The notes beneath the pieces were generated by a model, which was not told the origin of the DNA, made no database searches, and saw nothing but the letters and a program-made list of their open reading frames with translations. Source: Streptomyces sp. NBC_00353 (GTDB taxonomy: Bacteria > Actinomycetota > Actinomycetes > Streptomycetales > Streptomycetaceae). From it: 64,000 nucleotides of DNA. Shown here in pieces: positions 16,797 through 27,183 of this stretch. The translations under genes were made by a program, and so were the position numbers. Every line of letters begins with the position of its first letter. Positions within the stretch are counted from its first letter, which is position 1. The stretch is taken from assembly GCF_036108815.1 (NCBI RefSeq), contig NZ_CP107985.1, positions 3,224,001 through 3,288,000 on the forward strand, in the 5' to 3' direction.

Positions 16797-18065
16797 TCAG
16801 CAGGCGAGGTCGACAGCAGACGCAGCGAAGTCGTCCTCAAGCAACTGGGGAGCGTCGTCCTTCGCCTGCAGAACGCCAGCGTCGAAGAGATTGGAGGTCA
16901 GCGCCTCCGTCAGAGGCGGAGGTACGGCGTTGCCGATGATGACCTGAACCTCGGTGCGAGTCAGCTCATAGCGAGGCTTGGCCCTCTCGTCGACGAACTT
17001 GAAATAGTCCGGAAAGCCCTGGATACGCGCGGCCTCGTGGGCGGTCAGACATCGGGGGTCACCAGGATGGACAAACCGTCCACGCCCCATCGTCGCGAAA
17101 CCGCTGGTAATGGTCTGAGACGGACGGTCCCACCACAAACGGCCATACATTGAGGTGTAATTGTGATCGCCCTGGTGACACTCGGGGCGCTCTTCGTTCG
17201 GCAGATTATGCTCGTCGTTCTCGAAGAGATACTTCATACGTCGCTGGTTATCCGCACTGGGTACGGCAGCTTCATCGAAGAAAGACTTCGGTCGAACGTC
17301 GAGCAGGTCACCGATCGCCCAACGCAGGTCATGGGGTGTGGCATCGTGGTCTTCGATCTGCAGCAGGTCAGCAGCCGAAAAGCCAAAAGGCAGCGCGTCT
17401 TCGCGAACGGCCAGCAGTATGTGGCGCTTGCGTGTCTGGGCGACCCCGAGCTTGAGTAGGTCGATACGACTGGTGGCGACATCGTATCCAAGCTTCCTCA
17501 GGTGAACGATGGCGCGGGAGACCACCTGCTGCTTGTCATTGACAACGGACAGCACGTTCTCGATGACGACTGCGCAGGGGCGCAGAACCTCTGTGGCGCG
17601 AGCCATGCGCAGGTACAGGCGGTTCTTGGGGTCATCGCGGCGGGTGTGGTTGTTGAGGTTGCTGTGCCCCTGACACGGCGGCCCGCCGATCAGGAGCCCC
17701 ACCTCACCCACCGTGGAGACAGTCTGGGCCTCCTGAGCAGTCAACGGGGCACCAAGGTCACCGTCGAAGTAGGACTCGACGGTTCCCTCTTGGACGTTGG
17801 CCTTGGGGAAATTGGCCTTGAAGACCTTGGTGGGAGCTGCCTCGAAGTCAACTGCGAGACGAACATCAAGCGCAACGTCATGCTTGTGGGCTGCCTGGGC
17901 AATCCCGAGAGTGAGGCCACCGCAGCCGGCGAAGAGGTCCACTACTCGCAGAGAGCCGACGCCCTCCTCGAACTTCGGCCGCCGCTTGGCCCGCAGGGGG
18001 TGCCGCTCGCCCACGTGTGACCCCCATCTACGCTTGCCTGTCGAACTGGCGGAACGAGCGGTCAT
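16797..18065 (-). CDS. C5-cytosine DNA methyltransferase beside the DptFGH-like operon
   Basis: A 422-residue C5-cytosine methyltransferase. Motif I is VVDLFAGCGGLTLG (41-54), the motif IV catalytic loop is GGPPCQGHSN with Cys131, motif VI is VVIENVLSV near 167, motif VIII is QTRKR, motif IX covers the SQTITSG and RCLTAHEAARIQGFP region, and motif X is VIIGNAVPPPL. It starts at the ATG at 18065, with a basic 35-residue extension before motif I. It is divergent from the three-gene operon at 18447-26763 across 381 bases, so they may share regulation. It differs from the methyltransferase at 2394-3578 in motif details and is not a recent copy. Confidence 0.93.
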   Translation of the reverse strand: MTARSASSTGKRRWGSHVGERHPLRAKRRPKFEEGVGSLRVVDLFAGCGGLTLGIAQAAHKHDVALDVRLAVDFEAAPTKVFKANFPKANVQEGTVESYFDGDLGAPLTAQEAQTVSTVGEVGLLIGGPPCQGHSNLNNHTRRDDPKNRLYLRMARATEVLRPCAVVIENVLSVVNDKQQVVSRAIVHLRKLGYDVATSRIDLLKLGVAQTRKRHILLAVREDALPFGFSAADLLQIEDHDATPHDLRWAIGDLLDVRPKSFFDEAAVPSADNQRRMKYLFENDEHNLPNEERPECHQGDHNYTSMYGRLWWDRPSQTITSGFATMGRGRFVHPGDPRCLTAHEAARIQGFPDYFKFVDERAKPRYELTRTEVQVIIGNAVPPPLTEALTSNLFDAGVLQAKDDAPQLLEDDFAASAVDLAC

Positions 18066-18446
18066 ATTACTCGATCAAGGATGGGCGCGAGTGGCCGGCC
18101 TGCACCTGAGTGCCGTCTGAAGTGCTGATCATGACTGTTGTGCGCATCACCTTCCGGCATTGGGGGGCACCTTGAATGGGCTCTTCAACGGTCATCAGCT
18201 GCCCCACCGTTGCTACCGCGGCGTCGTCAAGGCCCATGTCCCGCACGTCATCACCGCGATTGTAGGGAGCGTCGAATACCTCGGCGGCAAGGACGATCGT
18301 CACGGATTCCCAAGATCCTCGACACAGTCACGCGCTGGTGCACCAGGCGCACTTCAGCACTCTGACGTGGAATTTGACCTACCGTCAGAGGTGTTGAGAG
18401 CTAGACTTTCGCAGCGCTCCCGGCTCGGTCGACGAAGGACAGCAGC
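18066..18446. promoter_or_regulatory. Divergent promoter region between methyltransferase and DptF-like gene
   Basis: No gene fits here. A candidate -35 TTGACC near 18372 and a TAGACT near 18400 precede the DptF-like start but at non-ideal spacing. GAAGGA eight bases before 18447 is the ribosome site. The methyltransferase promoter must be in the left part. Confidence 0.4.
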
Positions 18447-20285
18447 ATGCCGCTAGAGGTCAACAAACACGTCCAACGAATACGTCGCTACCAGCCGTTC
18501 GATGTCGACGCCTCGGAGATGATCTACGAGCAGGCAGACCAGGCGGACCGGACGCAGTCACCGTACCCCGTCGTGACGCTGGACTACCTGGTGAGCGCCA
18601 TTGAGCAACCAACCACGAAGACCATCGTCCTCACCGGGGACGCCGGGCATGGCAAGACGAGCCTGTGCGCCAACCTTCTGGCCGAGCTGAGGATGGGTGG
18701 CGACACGATCCCATCAGATGTCCGGAAGACAGTTTTCAACGAGTTGCTCAAGGACGGAGACGCTGGCCGCCCCGTAGCCCTGACCCGTAGCGGGCGCCCG
18801 CTGTACATCCTCAGGGACCTCAGTGAGCTAAGCCTGCAGGCGGGCGCCGACAAGCTCGTGGAGCTGCTTGACCCCCCGGACAATGGGGTTGCGATCATCT
18901 GTGCAAACGAGGGCCAGCTGCGTAAGTGCGTTGCCGAGGACGACAATCTCGACAGCGGCGGCACCGGGCGCGCCAAGGTTTTGGTGAAGACCCTCACGGA
19001 TGGCATTGCTCGTGGGCAGGTCAGCGACCCCGATGGCTCAGTCACTGTCATCAACCTCAACTACCAGTCCGTAGCGGCCGACAGTCGCACTGGTGGGTTC
19101 GTCCCTTGGGTTCTGAGGCAGTGGACGACGCCGCAATGGTCGCGGTGGAAGCCCTGTGAGACGTGTGATGCGCGTGAGGTCTGCCCGATTCTGGCCAACC
19201 GCAACGAGTTGAACGATGCCACTCACGGGCCTCAGCGCCGGGCCGCGATCCGAGAGCTGTTCGCTGCCGCCGAGCGCGCCGGAGCCGTTGTCACGACTCG
19301 TCAGGCGTTGTCGGTGACCAGCTACATGATCACTGGTGGGCTGTCCTGTGAGAACGTCCACGCCAAGTATCAGCGGTCACACTCAAACATGTTGTGGCAA
19401 GCTCCCCACCTCTACCATCAGGCGCTCTTCGGTGACCAGTTGACCCAGCAACAGCGTCATCGTGTTGCTGCATTCCTCACGCTGCGCAAGCTGGACCCGG
19501 GCAAGGTCTCTCGTCGCCAGGTTGACGACCGTCTCGATCCGGACACAGTCGGCCGGTTTCCTCCCGGGGATCCCAAAAGCTACCTACAGAAGGCCCGTAC
19601 GACCCGGGACGCGCAGAAGCAGGCCGAACAGCTGCGAGGCCTGTACACGTTCCTGCGACGTGCTGACTTCTTCAACAGCATCGACAGCAAAGACCGGTTT
19701 GCCCGCATGGGCTTGCAGGCCGGCGACGACTTCGTCACTGTCCAGAACGAGAGGGGGGACCTGGCGGACACCACGGTGCGCGACCGTTTCCTCAAGGGTT
19801 TGGAAGCCGTCCAGGGTATCCACCGAGCTGGGAGCAACCCTGACTTCCTCGTCCTCGACCCGGCCTTCTTTGCCCAACGCGCCCGCGCGGCCGTGATCTC
19901 CCGACGGGTGTCCAGCAAGAACGTCGAGGTAGTCGACCAGTTCACCCAGTGGCAGAAGGAAGGCCGACCGGGCGACATCCCGGAGATGCGGAAGGCTGTC
20001 GAGTGGCTCAACCGCTCCATCTTCATCCGGATCCCTGCCGTCGACCCCGGCCAGGGCGCAGTTTCGGTCGAAGTGGATCTTCTACGCTTTGAGTTGCTGA
20101 CACGGTGGGCCGCAGGGCTGCGTAGCGAGGTCCAGCACGAAGCAGAGATCCGCGGACTGAGCGGGTCTCTGGCAGACCTGGCTGACTCATTGAACAAGGA
20201 CGACGAGATCCAGGTACTCGTGGGCAACGTCATGAGAAAGCTCATGATCGACGTCGGCGACAAGATCAGGTCGGTGCGGGCGTAA
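18447..20285 (+). CDS. DptF-like P-loop ATPase
   Basis: A 612-residue ATPase. Walker A GDAGHGKT (64-71) follows a strand TIVLTG; a Walker B-like hydrophobic strand with acidic residues follows near YILRDLSEL (about 131). A cysteine cluster Cys237-x2-Cys240-x5-Cys246 (CETCDAREVC) is followed by an Asn-rich stretch. An ATPase with this Cys cluster, of about 600 residues and followed by a mid-sized protein and a very large FtsK-type ATPase, matches DptF (DndF) of phosphorothioation-dependent restriction and SspF of the Ssp system. Assignment is by architecture and order. The stop overlaps the next ATG (TAATG). Confidence 0.7.
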   Translation: MPLEVNKHVQRIRRYQPFDVDASEMIYEQADQADRTQSPYPVVTLDYLVSAIEQPTTKTIVLTGDAGHGKTSLCANLLAELRMGGDTIPSDVRKTVFNELLKDGDAGRPVALTRSGRPLYILRDLSELSLQAGADKLVELLDPPDNGVAIICANEGQLRKCVAEDDNLDSGGTGRAKVLVKTLTDGIARGQVSDPDGSVTVINLNYQSVAADSRTGGFVPWVLRQWTTPQWSRWKPCETCDAREVCPILANRNELNDATHGPQRRAAIRELFAAAERAGAVVTTRQALSVTSYMITGGLSCENVHAKYQRSHSNMLWQAPHLYHQALFGDQLTQQQRHRVAAFLTLRKLDPGKVSRRQVDDRLDPDTVGRFPPGDPKSYLQKARTTRDAQKQAEQLRGLYTFLRRADFFNSIDSKDRFARMGLQAGDDFVTVQNERGDLADTTVRDRFLKGLEAVQGIHRAGSNPDFLVLDPAFFAQRARAAVISRRVSSKNVEVVDQFTQWQKEGRPGDIPEMRKAVEWLNRSIFIRIPAVDPGQGAVSVEVDLLRFELLTRWAAGLRSEVQHEAEIRGLSGSLADLADSLNKDDEIQVLVGNVMRKLMIDVGDKIRSVRA

Positions 20286-21718
20286 TGGCTGATCGTTCCA
20301 AGTCAGAAGTCGTCCGCCGTCTCTTCGGGGTGAATCTGGAACAGCAGGGCCGAGGCTTCTACGTCCCGCTGGAGATGCTCGCGATCGCCCGCGGCGTCTA
20401 CCTGGCACATCAGGAAGACCCAGAGAAGCACGCAGGACTCCTGGACCCCGGAGACCGGGTCGCCTACAAAAGGACCTCACACGACCTGGCTCGGAGGATC
20501 GCAACCAACGCCCCCATCGCTGAAGGCGACGAAGAACTCGGCAAAGCGGTCGAGCTGGACTCTCCCGAGACCTTGGAGACGCTCCGCGCCCTGTTCTCGT
20601 CCCTGTTGGTCGAAATCCCGGGGCGCCGCAGTCAGCCCAGCTGGTTCGGGGCGCACATCTATCCGTTCGTCGGTGAACTCATCCACTACGACGCAGTCGA
20701 CCGACCAATCGTCCAACGCGGCGCCACCCCCAAGAAGAAGGAGCAGGCCAGGAAGCTCACGGCCAAGGCCAAGGCTCCGACCATCGAGCGCTATCTGTTC
20801 CGCGGCCCTGGGGGCTGGGCCTACAAGGTCCTGCGTAGCGACTCTGATTCTGACCGCAAGGCAGCGACCCGACAGGGCCTTGATGACCTCGTCCGGGACA
20901 GCGGCACCCCGCTTGGCAACCTCGCCAAGGCACTCAGCACCCACGACTTCGACTACGACGAAGAGCCCTACGAAGACGATTCAGAAAGAGACATTGACCT
21001 GTACGAGGACCTCAGCCCGTGGCCTGGCCTGCTGAGGATTGGGGCTCGTAACATCGTCGCCCGGACTACGACGCCCAGGGCCAAGCGCACCGAGAGCCTC
21101 ATGCACTGGGTCCCCTATTGCTTGGCCCGCCACCAGCTTCGCCTCGCACGCAGGAAGCTGGGCCTTACCGATGGCGAGTCAATCCTCCTCGACTTCGGCA
21201 ACGAGGCAAGCCCGCTGCGCAGCGGGTCGCAGAAGAATCTCACCAGCTTCCGCAACGACATCGCCAACGCGATCAACGTCCAGGCCCGGGAAATGATCAA
21301 CGAAGCCGAAGGCGACGAGGCTAAGAAGGGCCGCTACGAGCGATTCACCAAGGAGACCGGCAACGCGTTCGCGTCGCCTCGAGCGTTCTTCAGTGAAACC
21401 CTCGCCGCTGTGGGAGCCCTGAACGCGACGACCGGGCGCCGACATTTCACCATGAAGCCGCCGATGCTTGAGGCCCTGGTGTCTGCCACCATCCCGCAGG
21501 GCACGGAGATGGAGTTCGACCAGTTCTGTGCGCTGCTGTACAGAAACTACGGTCTAGTGACGGAGAGAACGGTCGCGGCTGTGAGCCCGTTGGCCCACGA
21601 GGTCGACTCATCGGTCTTTAAACACAACGGCAGGGCCTTCCGGGAGAGGCTGGCCGCTATCGGTCTGCTCACTCAGTATTCAGACGCAACGAGCATGGTA
21701 CGAGGAGAGCCCCGTTGA
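20285..21718 (+). CDS. DptG-like protein, middle gene of the restriction-like operon
   Basis: A 477-residue protein with no motif I can name. It has a Lys-rich segment near residue 145 (PKKKEQARKLTAKAKAP), a strongly acidic stretch near 220-240, and a long helical C-terminal half. Size and position between an ATPase and a large FtsK-like ATPase correspond to DptG (DndG). It starts one base into the DptF-like stop and overlaps the following TTG start by four bases, so all three proteins are probably made together as one complex. Confidence 0.6.
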   Translation: MADRSKSEVVRRLFGVNLEQQGRGFYVPLEMLAIARGVYLAHQEDPEKHAGLLDPGDRVAYKRTSHDLARRIATNAPIAEGDEELGKAVELDSPETLETLRALFSSLLVEIPGRRSQPSWFGAHIYPFVGELIHYDAVDRPIVQRGATPKKKEQARKLTAKAKAPTIERYLFRGPGGWAYKVLRSDSDSDRKAATRQGLDDLVRDSGTPLGNLAKALSTHDFDYDEEPYEDDSERDIDLYEDLSPWPGLLRIGARNIVARTTTPRAKRTESLMHWVPYCLARHQLRLARRKLGLTDGESILLDFGNEASPLRSGSQKNLTSFRNDIANAINVQAREMINEAEGDEAKKGRYERFTKETGNAFASPRAFFSETLAAVGALNATTGRRHFTMKPPMLEALVSATIPQGTEMEFDQFCALLYRNYGLVTERTVAAVSPLAHEVDSSVFKHNGRAFRERLAAIGLLTQYSDATSMVRGEPR

Positions 21719-24700
21719 CCGACAGCAGCATCCGAGCGCTCGGCCGGTTCATCGCCGATGAAGCACTGCGCAAGGTCATTGAGACCAGGGGGGCCCGTGT
21801 CGGTCTGCGTATCAGCGGGTTCGATAAGCCGACCGTGACCGAGGCCCTCCGTCGCATGGCCCAGAGGCTGTCCCAGTCGCCGGAACTTCAGGTTGTAGTC
21901 AAGGTAGGCACGTCGGATCAGATCGCCGGCGTACCCGATGATTTCCTGCTGAATCGGGGAGACCAGCTGACCAAGTGGCGAAATTCCGGGCAGGGCACCG
22001 CGGTGCTGCTGTTCGAGTGGGGGGAGTCTCCGGACGCAGAGGGCCTGGCGGCCATGAACGCTCTTGACGACGCCCCAATCTTGGGCGACCACCACGACAC
22101 CTCCAGCGAGCGTGGATTCGACAGGTTCATGGCGGATGTATGGCGGGAGGCAGGTGGCAGCGGCACTGTTCCGGCCATGATGGCCAGCTCTCTGCCGGAG
22201 ATCTGGCGTGCCATCACCGATGAAGATCCCCTGTCCTTGCACCGGTGGGCCGCCTTCCTCGTCGAGACGGCGCAGAAGGTCGTCGCAACTCGAGTCCACA
22301 CACCTGACGTCGTCTGTACCGAGATTTCTGCAGCCCTGCCCGCTCTTGGCCTCTTCCCGGACCGGAGCCTCTTTGCCAAGCCTGCCGCACTGCCCGCCCG
22401 GATCAAGAAAAACGTATGCGTCAGCGCCTTCAAGCAGCCCACCGGCAAGGAAATCGCCGCGGACGACCTGATAGACCGCATCGCCGCGGCTGAGTTCAGC
22501 GAGGAATCCCTGGAACACGTCGGTGCGGACTCCGGGACTGTCAAAACGCGCATGCGCGACCTCGTGCTCAACCTCAACCACCGTGGGCCTGCCCTGCAGG
22601 ATCGTCGTCAGCTGCGCAGTGGGCAGGACCTGACCCTTTGGCTTGAGGTCTTCGAGCAGAAGTCCAAGAAGATTGGCCTTGGCCAGCAGGTCAAGCAGGA
22701 GATCTTGCGGACCGCCGCGGACCGGGTCGACGACTTCGACGCGATGATGATCGAAGAAGCGCTTGACCGCGGAGACCAGGAATCCGCCCAGCGCTTCCTT
22801 GACGAGGCACCCGCCGGTGGCGCTGAACCGCTGGCCGACCTGCTGTCCAATCGTTCACGCCGCAAAGTTGAGAAGCTCGCCTTCCCAGACTCTCAGTTCG
22901 TCCAGGACCCACTGCGTGCCCTGCTGCGCGAACTGACCTACTTCTCCGACGAAGAAGAAGGCTCCGTCGTCGTCCAACTTGAAGGAAACCAGGAAGCCGG
23001 GCGGTGGAGCCGCTGGTTGTTCGCCTTCTTGTACGCACGTACCCTGCGTGAAATTCAGGAATCGACCAGCCTCCGCCTGACTCTGGAGGTCAAAGGCTGC
23101 CTGCTGGACGTGACCAAGCCGTCCCTGCCGGAGAACCAAGAAACCCAAGATCCGTTCGAACTAAATATCGAGTGGGCCCCGCTGCGCTTCCTTGTCGAAA
23201 TGGACGGAGCCACCCAGCGACGCTTTCGCTGGGACCCCATGGGCATCCCCGGACAGATAGCGCTGGCAGCCCTCATCGACAGCTGGCAAACCCCCCCTGT
23301 CCACGCCAGCAACCTGACCTTCGACACCTTCCTCGAGAAGTTCAACGACCCCCGGCAGTGGCAGACCGACAAACCGCTGCCTGCCTCTGAAACTCATTTT
23401 GCCGGCCGGCTGGACCGCCTCAAGCGGAAGCACTTCGAGCGATTCTCCGAAGGGCTCGACGCCACGAACCTCGGCGAATACGTACGCGAGTGGGAAGACA
23501 TCCTCCGCGAAGCCCGCGCCACCCTGGTTCCCGACAACGCTCCGGATGCAGACCTTGAGGCGGTCGTGCTGTCCGACGTCGTCGAGCTAGCCGATCACCG
23601 CATGATGATGCTGGCCACCCACCCGTTGAAACTGCGATGGCTGGCAAGGAACTACACAGAGACCTCCAACAGCATTGAGATTGCCCTCAACAAAGAGGGA
23701 GGCCTGAGCCTCAACCAAGAGAACGAGGACCTCTTCTTCGACGCTATCGACCGCATCTCCCCACACGGAACACCGGCGGTCCTCGTCGGGCCGCGCGGCA
23801 CGATCGCCATCCCGATGCGGGAATCGGCCGGCCACGAGGAGTACGCACCGGTCCGCCGCGGCGGCAACGAGTCCAAGGAATGGCTCTCCAGCGTCGACGA
23901 GGCCGCGATCGACGAGATGGTCCGCGTCATCACCGACTACCTGACGACTTACCCCCACAAGCTTGACGGCCTACGCGTACTGCTTTTGGACCGCAACGGC
24001 GACCCTGTCCTGCCCGTGCGCGTGGCCAAGCAGGTACGGGCCAAGAATCCCCGTCTGAAAGTCGATCTGGTGGTCCTGGCTCCCCAAGCCACCCATCACG
24101 AGATCATCCAGGGTTTCGACCTGCAGTTCTCTGGCGCGGAGATGTCCGAGGACAGCTTCCTGCCCGACGTTCAACTCATCCTGCAGGCATGGGAGCCCGA
24201 CCAGACAACAGACCTGTCCGGGCTAGAAGGCACCATTGACCTCGCCCTGGCTCCGGCACTGTTCGGCACCCAGACCAGTATCAAGGAGAGCACCAAGAAG
24301 GAATCCCTGTCGGGCTCCTTCAACCCCTGGAAGCACCCGGCATCACACAACCTGGCTCAGACCAGCGAGAACGTCGTGAGAGCGCTGTTGCCCGAAACCG
24401 CCGACGAGACTCTCGAGTCCTGGTCCACCCTGTGCGTGCGCTACGACCGCAGTTCCCCGGTCTCCCGGGAGAGTGTCGACGGCATCGACTACTTCGAGAT
24501 GCAGGTGCAATTCCACCAGCACCAGGATCTGTTCGCCGAACTGCACAGCGTGGCTCACTGGGTCGTCACCCTTGACAGCTTCATCGGCCGTGAGCAGATC
24601 GATGCCCTGCGCAACCGCCCAGACGTCATCCTCGTCAAGCCGAGTGTCGGCAAGAACGAGTCGTACACCCTCATTGTCAGCTCACAGACCGGCAAGCAGT

Positions 24701-26763
24701 TCGTCGTCCAGCGACTACGACGCCGCCTGGAGCAAATCGGCGTCGTCACCCCGCAGGACTCCGAAGGCACCGCCCGGCGAATCTACGAGGTCGGCCGCAA
24801 CGTGGCTCCTGGCGCCGTGCTGCGCTCCCTCGGCATCGGCACCACGGTCAACGAAGTCGTCGGCCTTGTGGCCACGCGGTTTGTCATCGACCAGCAGTTT
24901 CCCATCCCTCAGCAGGGCACGAGCCTGATCACCTGGATCAGCTTCGACGAGCACCACCGGTGGTTCGGTCGCGGACACAAAACCCGTGCCGATCTGGGCC
25001 GATTCATACTGACGGTCCAGAACGACGGCATCGTTCGCCTGGATGTCCTGGTCGCCGAGTCCAAGTTCCGCCAGGCCTTCGACGTCGGCTCGGCGGAAGA
25101 GCAGCTCAACCGCACCACCGACCTGTGCAAGGACGCCTTCCGCTCGGGCGGCGAGGCTCGCCACGACCGTCCCTTCTGGCTGGACGAGCTGGCCGCAGCG
25201 ATCGCTCAGACCAGCGGAAACGCCCTACGGGCCGCAGAACTTCCAGCGCGCACCACGATCGGCAAGGACCACCATCGTCAGGTCGAAGCGAAGGTCCTAG
25301 ACGCCCTGCGCTCCGCGGATGTTCAACTCGGTCAAGTCTCCGGCGTTGCCGTGGCCATCTCAGCCGAGGACGACCAGCCGGCCCCTGCGGTCAACAACCT
25401 CGGCAAGCACACCCTGGTGAGGCTGAACAAACACGAGCTGCTGAACCTCATCGGCGCTCTGCGCGCCAACCAGGACCCCACAGATGCCGACCACCTTGTT
25501 GACTCCGGGAACCTAGGTGGGAGCGTGAAGGTCCCCGGCACTGTCGTCAAACCCACCTCAACAGGCACTTCCGCCGAACTCTCCACTCCGAAAGAACCGG
25601 CAGCACCTGTCGAGCTTGCCGTAGCGACTGCTCTGACGACCGTACCGAGGCAGGTAGTTGCCCGCGACACCGCAGCAGAGGCCGATCCTGTCACTCTGAA
25701 TACTCACCGCGGTGGGCTCGGCGAGGAGGAGTTGAGGCTTCGATACAACAAGGTCGTCGATGTCTTCGGTCGCCACAAGGTCGGGGTCACCGCTCCGGAG
25801 AACGGCAAGTGGCAGGAAGGACCCGGCTTCTACATCTTCCGATTCATCCCCGACCCTGGGGTCACCGTGGACAAGCTGACCAACCGGCGCGACGAGATCT
25901 TCCTGGCCCTGGCACTGCCCTCCGGGTTCAGTATTCGCACCCGCAGCGACCGCGGCTCCGTGCTCTTCGAGATCCCCAAGATCGACGACGAAAAGTACGG
26001 AGTCGACGCCAAGGCGCTGTGGCAGCGGTGCCCGGCCGACCCCGAGAGCCTCATTACCCCGCTGGGCGCCGACATCGAAGGCAACCCGGTCGCCATCGAC
26101 CTGTCCTCCGCGGACTCACCACACTTGCTGGTAGCAGGTACTACCGGATCAGGAAAGTCAGTCGCCCTGGACACGATCCTCAAAGGCCTGGTCCGGTACG
26201 ACAAGAGCACCCTGCGACTCCGCCTCGTCGACCCTAAGGGCACCGAACTCGTCGACTTCGAGGACGACCCTCACCTTGACGGCGTGATCGGCATGGACGC
26301 CGCCGACGCCATCGAGATTCTTGAGGAAACCGTCGAAGAGATGGCCGTGCGCTACAAGGACATGAAAGCAATCCGCACACGCAAGCTCGTCGAATACAAC
26401 GCCAAGGTCGACCAAGCACTCCGAAAGCCCTGGATCGTCATCATCCTGGACGAGTACGCAGACCTCACCAGCGATCCAGAGGAAAAGAAGAAAATCGAAG
26501 CGCTGCTCAAGCGCCTCACCCAGAAGGCCCGCGCTGCGGGCATCCACGTCATCGCCGCCACGCAGCGCCCGAGCGCGGACGTTATCTCGACGACCATCCG
26601 CTCCAACTTCCCCGCCCAACTCGCCCTGCGAGTCAAGACCGCGACCGACAGCCGCATCATCCTGGACGAGACCGGAGCCGAGGCACTGGCCGGACAGGGC
26701 GACGCCTTCCTGCACACTGCCAAGGGCACCATACGAGTGCAGGTTGCCTACGACGGGAGCTGA
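21715..26763 (+). CDS. DptH-like giant protein with C-terminal FtsK/SpoIIIE translocase domain
   Basis: A 1682-residue protein. The last 300 residues form an FtsK/SpoIIIE-type motor: Walker A GTTGSGKS (about 1475-1482), LVDPKGTELVDF, Walker B VIILDEYADL (about 1575-1584), and ATQRPSADVI (about 1617). The first 1400 residues are not recognised and contain many acidic helical segments; a Pro/Thr-rich linker near 1270-1330 separates them from the motor. DptH (DndH) has this size and a C-terminal P-loop motor. The start is a TTG inside TTGA overlapping the previous stop, with GAGGAG eight bases upstream. It probably translocates on DNA as the effector or motor of the system. Confidence 0.75.
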   Translation: MTDSSIRALGRFIADEALRKVIETRGARVGLRISGFDKPTVTEALRRMAQRLSQSPELQVVVKVGTSDQIAGVPDDFLLNRGDQLTKWRNSGQGTAVLLFEWGESPDAEGLAAMNALDDAPILGDHHDTSSERGFDRFMADVWREAGGSGTVPAMMASSLPEIWRAITDEDPLSLHRWAAFLVETAQKVVATRVHTPDVVCTEISAALPALGLFPDRSLFAKPAALPARIKKNVCVSAFKQPTGKEIAADDLIDRIAAAEFSEESLEHVGADSGTVKTRMRDLVLNLNHRGPALQDRRQLRSGQDLTLWLEVFEQKSKKIGLGQQVKQEILRTAADRVDDFDAMMIEEALDRGDQESAQRFLDEAPAGGAEPLADLLSNRSRRKVEKLAFPDSQFVQDPLRALLRELTYFSDEEEGSVVVQLEGNQEAGRWSRWLFAFLYARTLREIQESTSLRLTLEVKGCLLDVTKPSLPENQETQDPFELNIEWAPLRFLVEMDGATQRRFRWDPMGIPGQIALAALIDSWQTPPVHASNLTFDTFLEKFNDPRQWQTDKPLPASETHFAGRLDRLKRKHFERFSEGLDATNLGEYVREWEDILREARATLVPDNAPDADLEAVVLSDVVELADHRMMMLATHPLKLRWLARNYTETSNSIEIALNKEGGLSLNQENEDLFFDAIDRISPHGTPAVLVGPRGTIAIPMRESAGHEEYAPVRRGGNESKEWLSSVDEAAIDEMVRVITDYLTTYPHKLDGLRVLLLDRNGDPVLPVRVAKQVRAKNPRLKVDLVVLAPQATHHEIIQGFDLQFSGAEMSEDSFLPDVQLILQAWEPDQTTDLSGLEGTIDLALAPALFGTQTSIKESTKKESLSGSFNPWKHPASHNLAQTSENVVRALLPETADETLESWSTLCVRYDRSSPVSRESVDGIDYFEMQVQFHQHQDLFAELHSVAHWVVTLDSFIGREQIDALRNRPDVILVKPSVGKNESYTLIVSSQTGKQFVVQRLRRRLEQIGVVTPQDSEGTARRIYEVGRNVAPGAVLRSLGIGTTVNEVVGLVATRFVIDQQFPIPQQGTSLITWISFDEHHRWFGRGHKTRADLGRFILTVQNDGIVRLDVLVAESKFRQAFDVGSAEEQLNRTTDLCKDAFRSGGEARHDRPFWLDELAAAIAQTSGNALRAAELPARTTIGKDHHRQVEAKVLDALRSADVQLGQVSGVAVAISAEDDQPAPAVNNLGKHTLVRLNKHELLNLIGALRANQDPTDADHLVDSGNLGGSVKVPGTVVKPTSTGTSAELSTPKEPAAPVELAVATALTTVPRQVVARDTAAEADPVTLNTHRGGLGEEELRLRYNKVVDVFGRHKVGVTAPENGKWQEGPGFYIFRFIPDPGVTVDKLTNRRDEIFLALALPSGFSIRTRSDRGSVLFEIPKIDDEKYGVDAKALWQRCPADPESLITPLGADIEGNPVAIDLSSADSPHLLVAGTTGSGKSVALDTILKGLVRYDKSTLRLRLVDPKGTELVDFEDDPHLDGVIGMDAADAIEILEETVEEMAVRYKDMKAIRTRKLVEYNAKVDQALRKPWIVIILDEYADLTSDPEEKKKIEALLKRLTQKARAAGIHVIAATQRPSADVISTTIRSNFPAQLALRVKTATDSRIILDETGAEALAGQGDAFLHTAKGTIRVQVAYDGS

Positions 26764-26899
26764 CCAGGCCAGTCTCGGCGAGAGTCGAAGGGCTTCGGCC
26801 GAAGGCGAATCACCTGTTGGAGCCGGGGGCCGTCGCGTGGATGCTGATGCCGCAAGACGCCGACGAGCCTGATCCCCAGCGAAAGCCACCTCTTTGTGC

Positions 26900-27183
26900 G
26901 GCCCATACGTGGACGGCGCCCCCTCCGATGCCCCGCCTCAAGCTCTTGACCAGCAAGCACCCGAAGGAACCGGGCGAGTTCGGAACCGTAGGCACCGGTC
27001 CCCTCAACCCCGACGGCGAGCACGTCACCGTGCAAACGCATCCACTCCAGGAGGCGGCGATAGCCGTCGGGGTGGTGGGGAACGGAGCGGTCGCCAGGTG
27101 CCGGCCAATGGTGTCAATCACGGCTGCCTGGTGGAAGTCGGTGTGGGTGTCCACGCCGCCGACCACCGCGATCTGATCTTCCA
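26900..27183 (-). pseudogene. IS110-family transposase N-terminal fragment, frameshifted
   Basis: From the ATG at about 27183 the minus strand reads DQIAVVGGVDTHTDFHQAAV, then HLATAPFPTTP, the DEDD RuvC-like start of IS110 transposases. The frame then shifts, and the adjacent frame continues MRLHGDVLAVGVEGTGAYG with ELARFLRVL. Nothing recognisable follows past about 26900. It is a decayed IS110 copy lying head-to-head with the intact one downstream. Confidence 0.8.
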
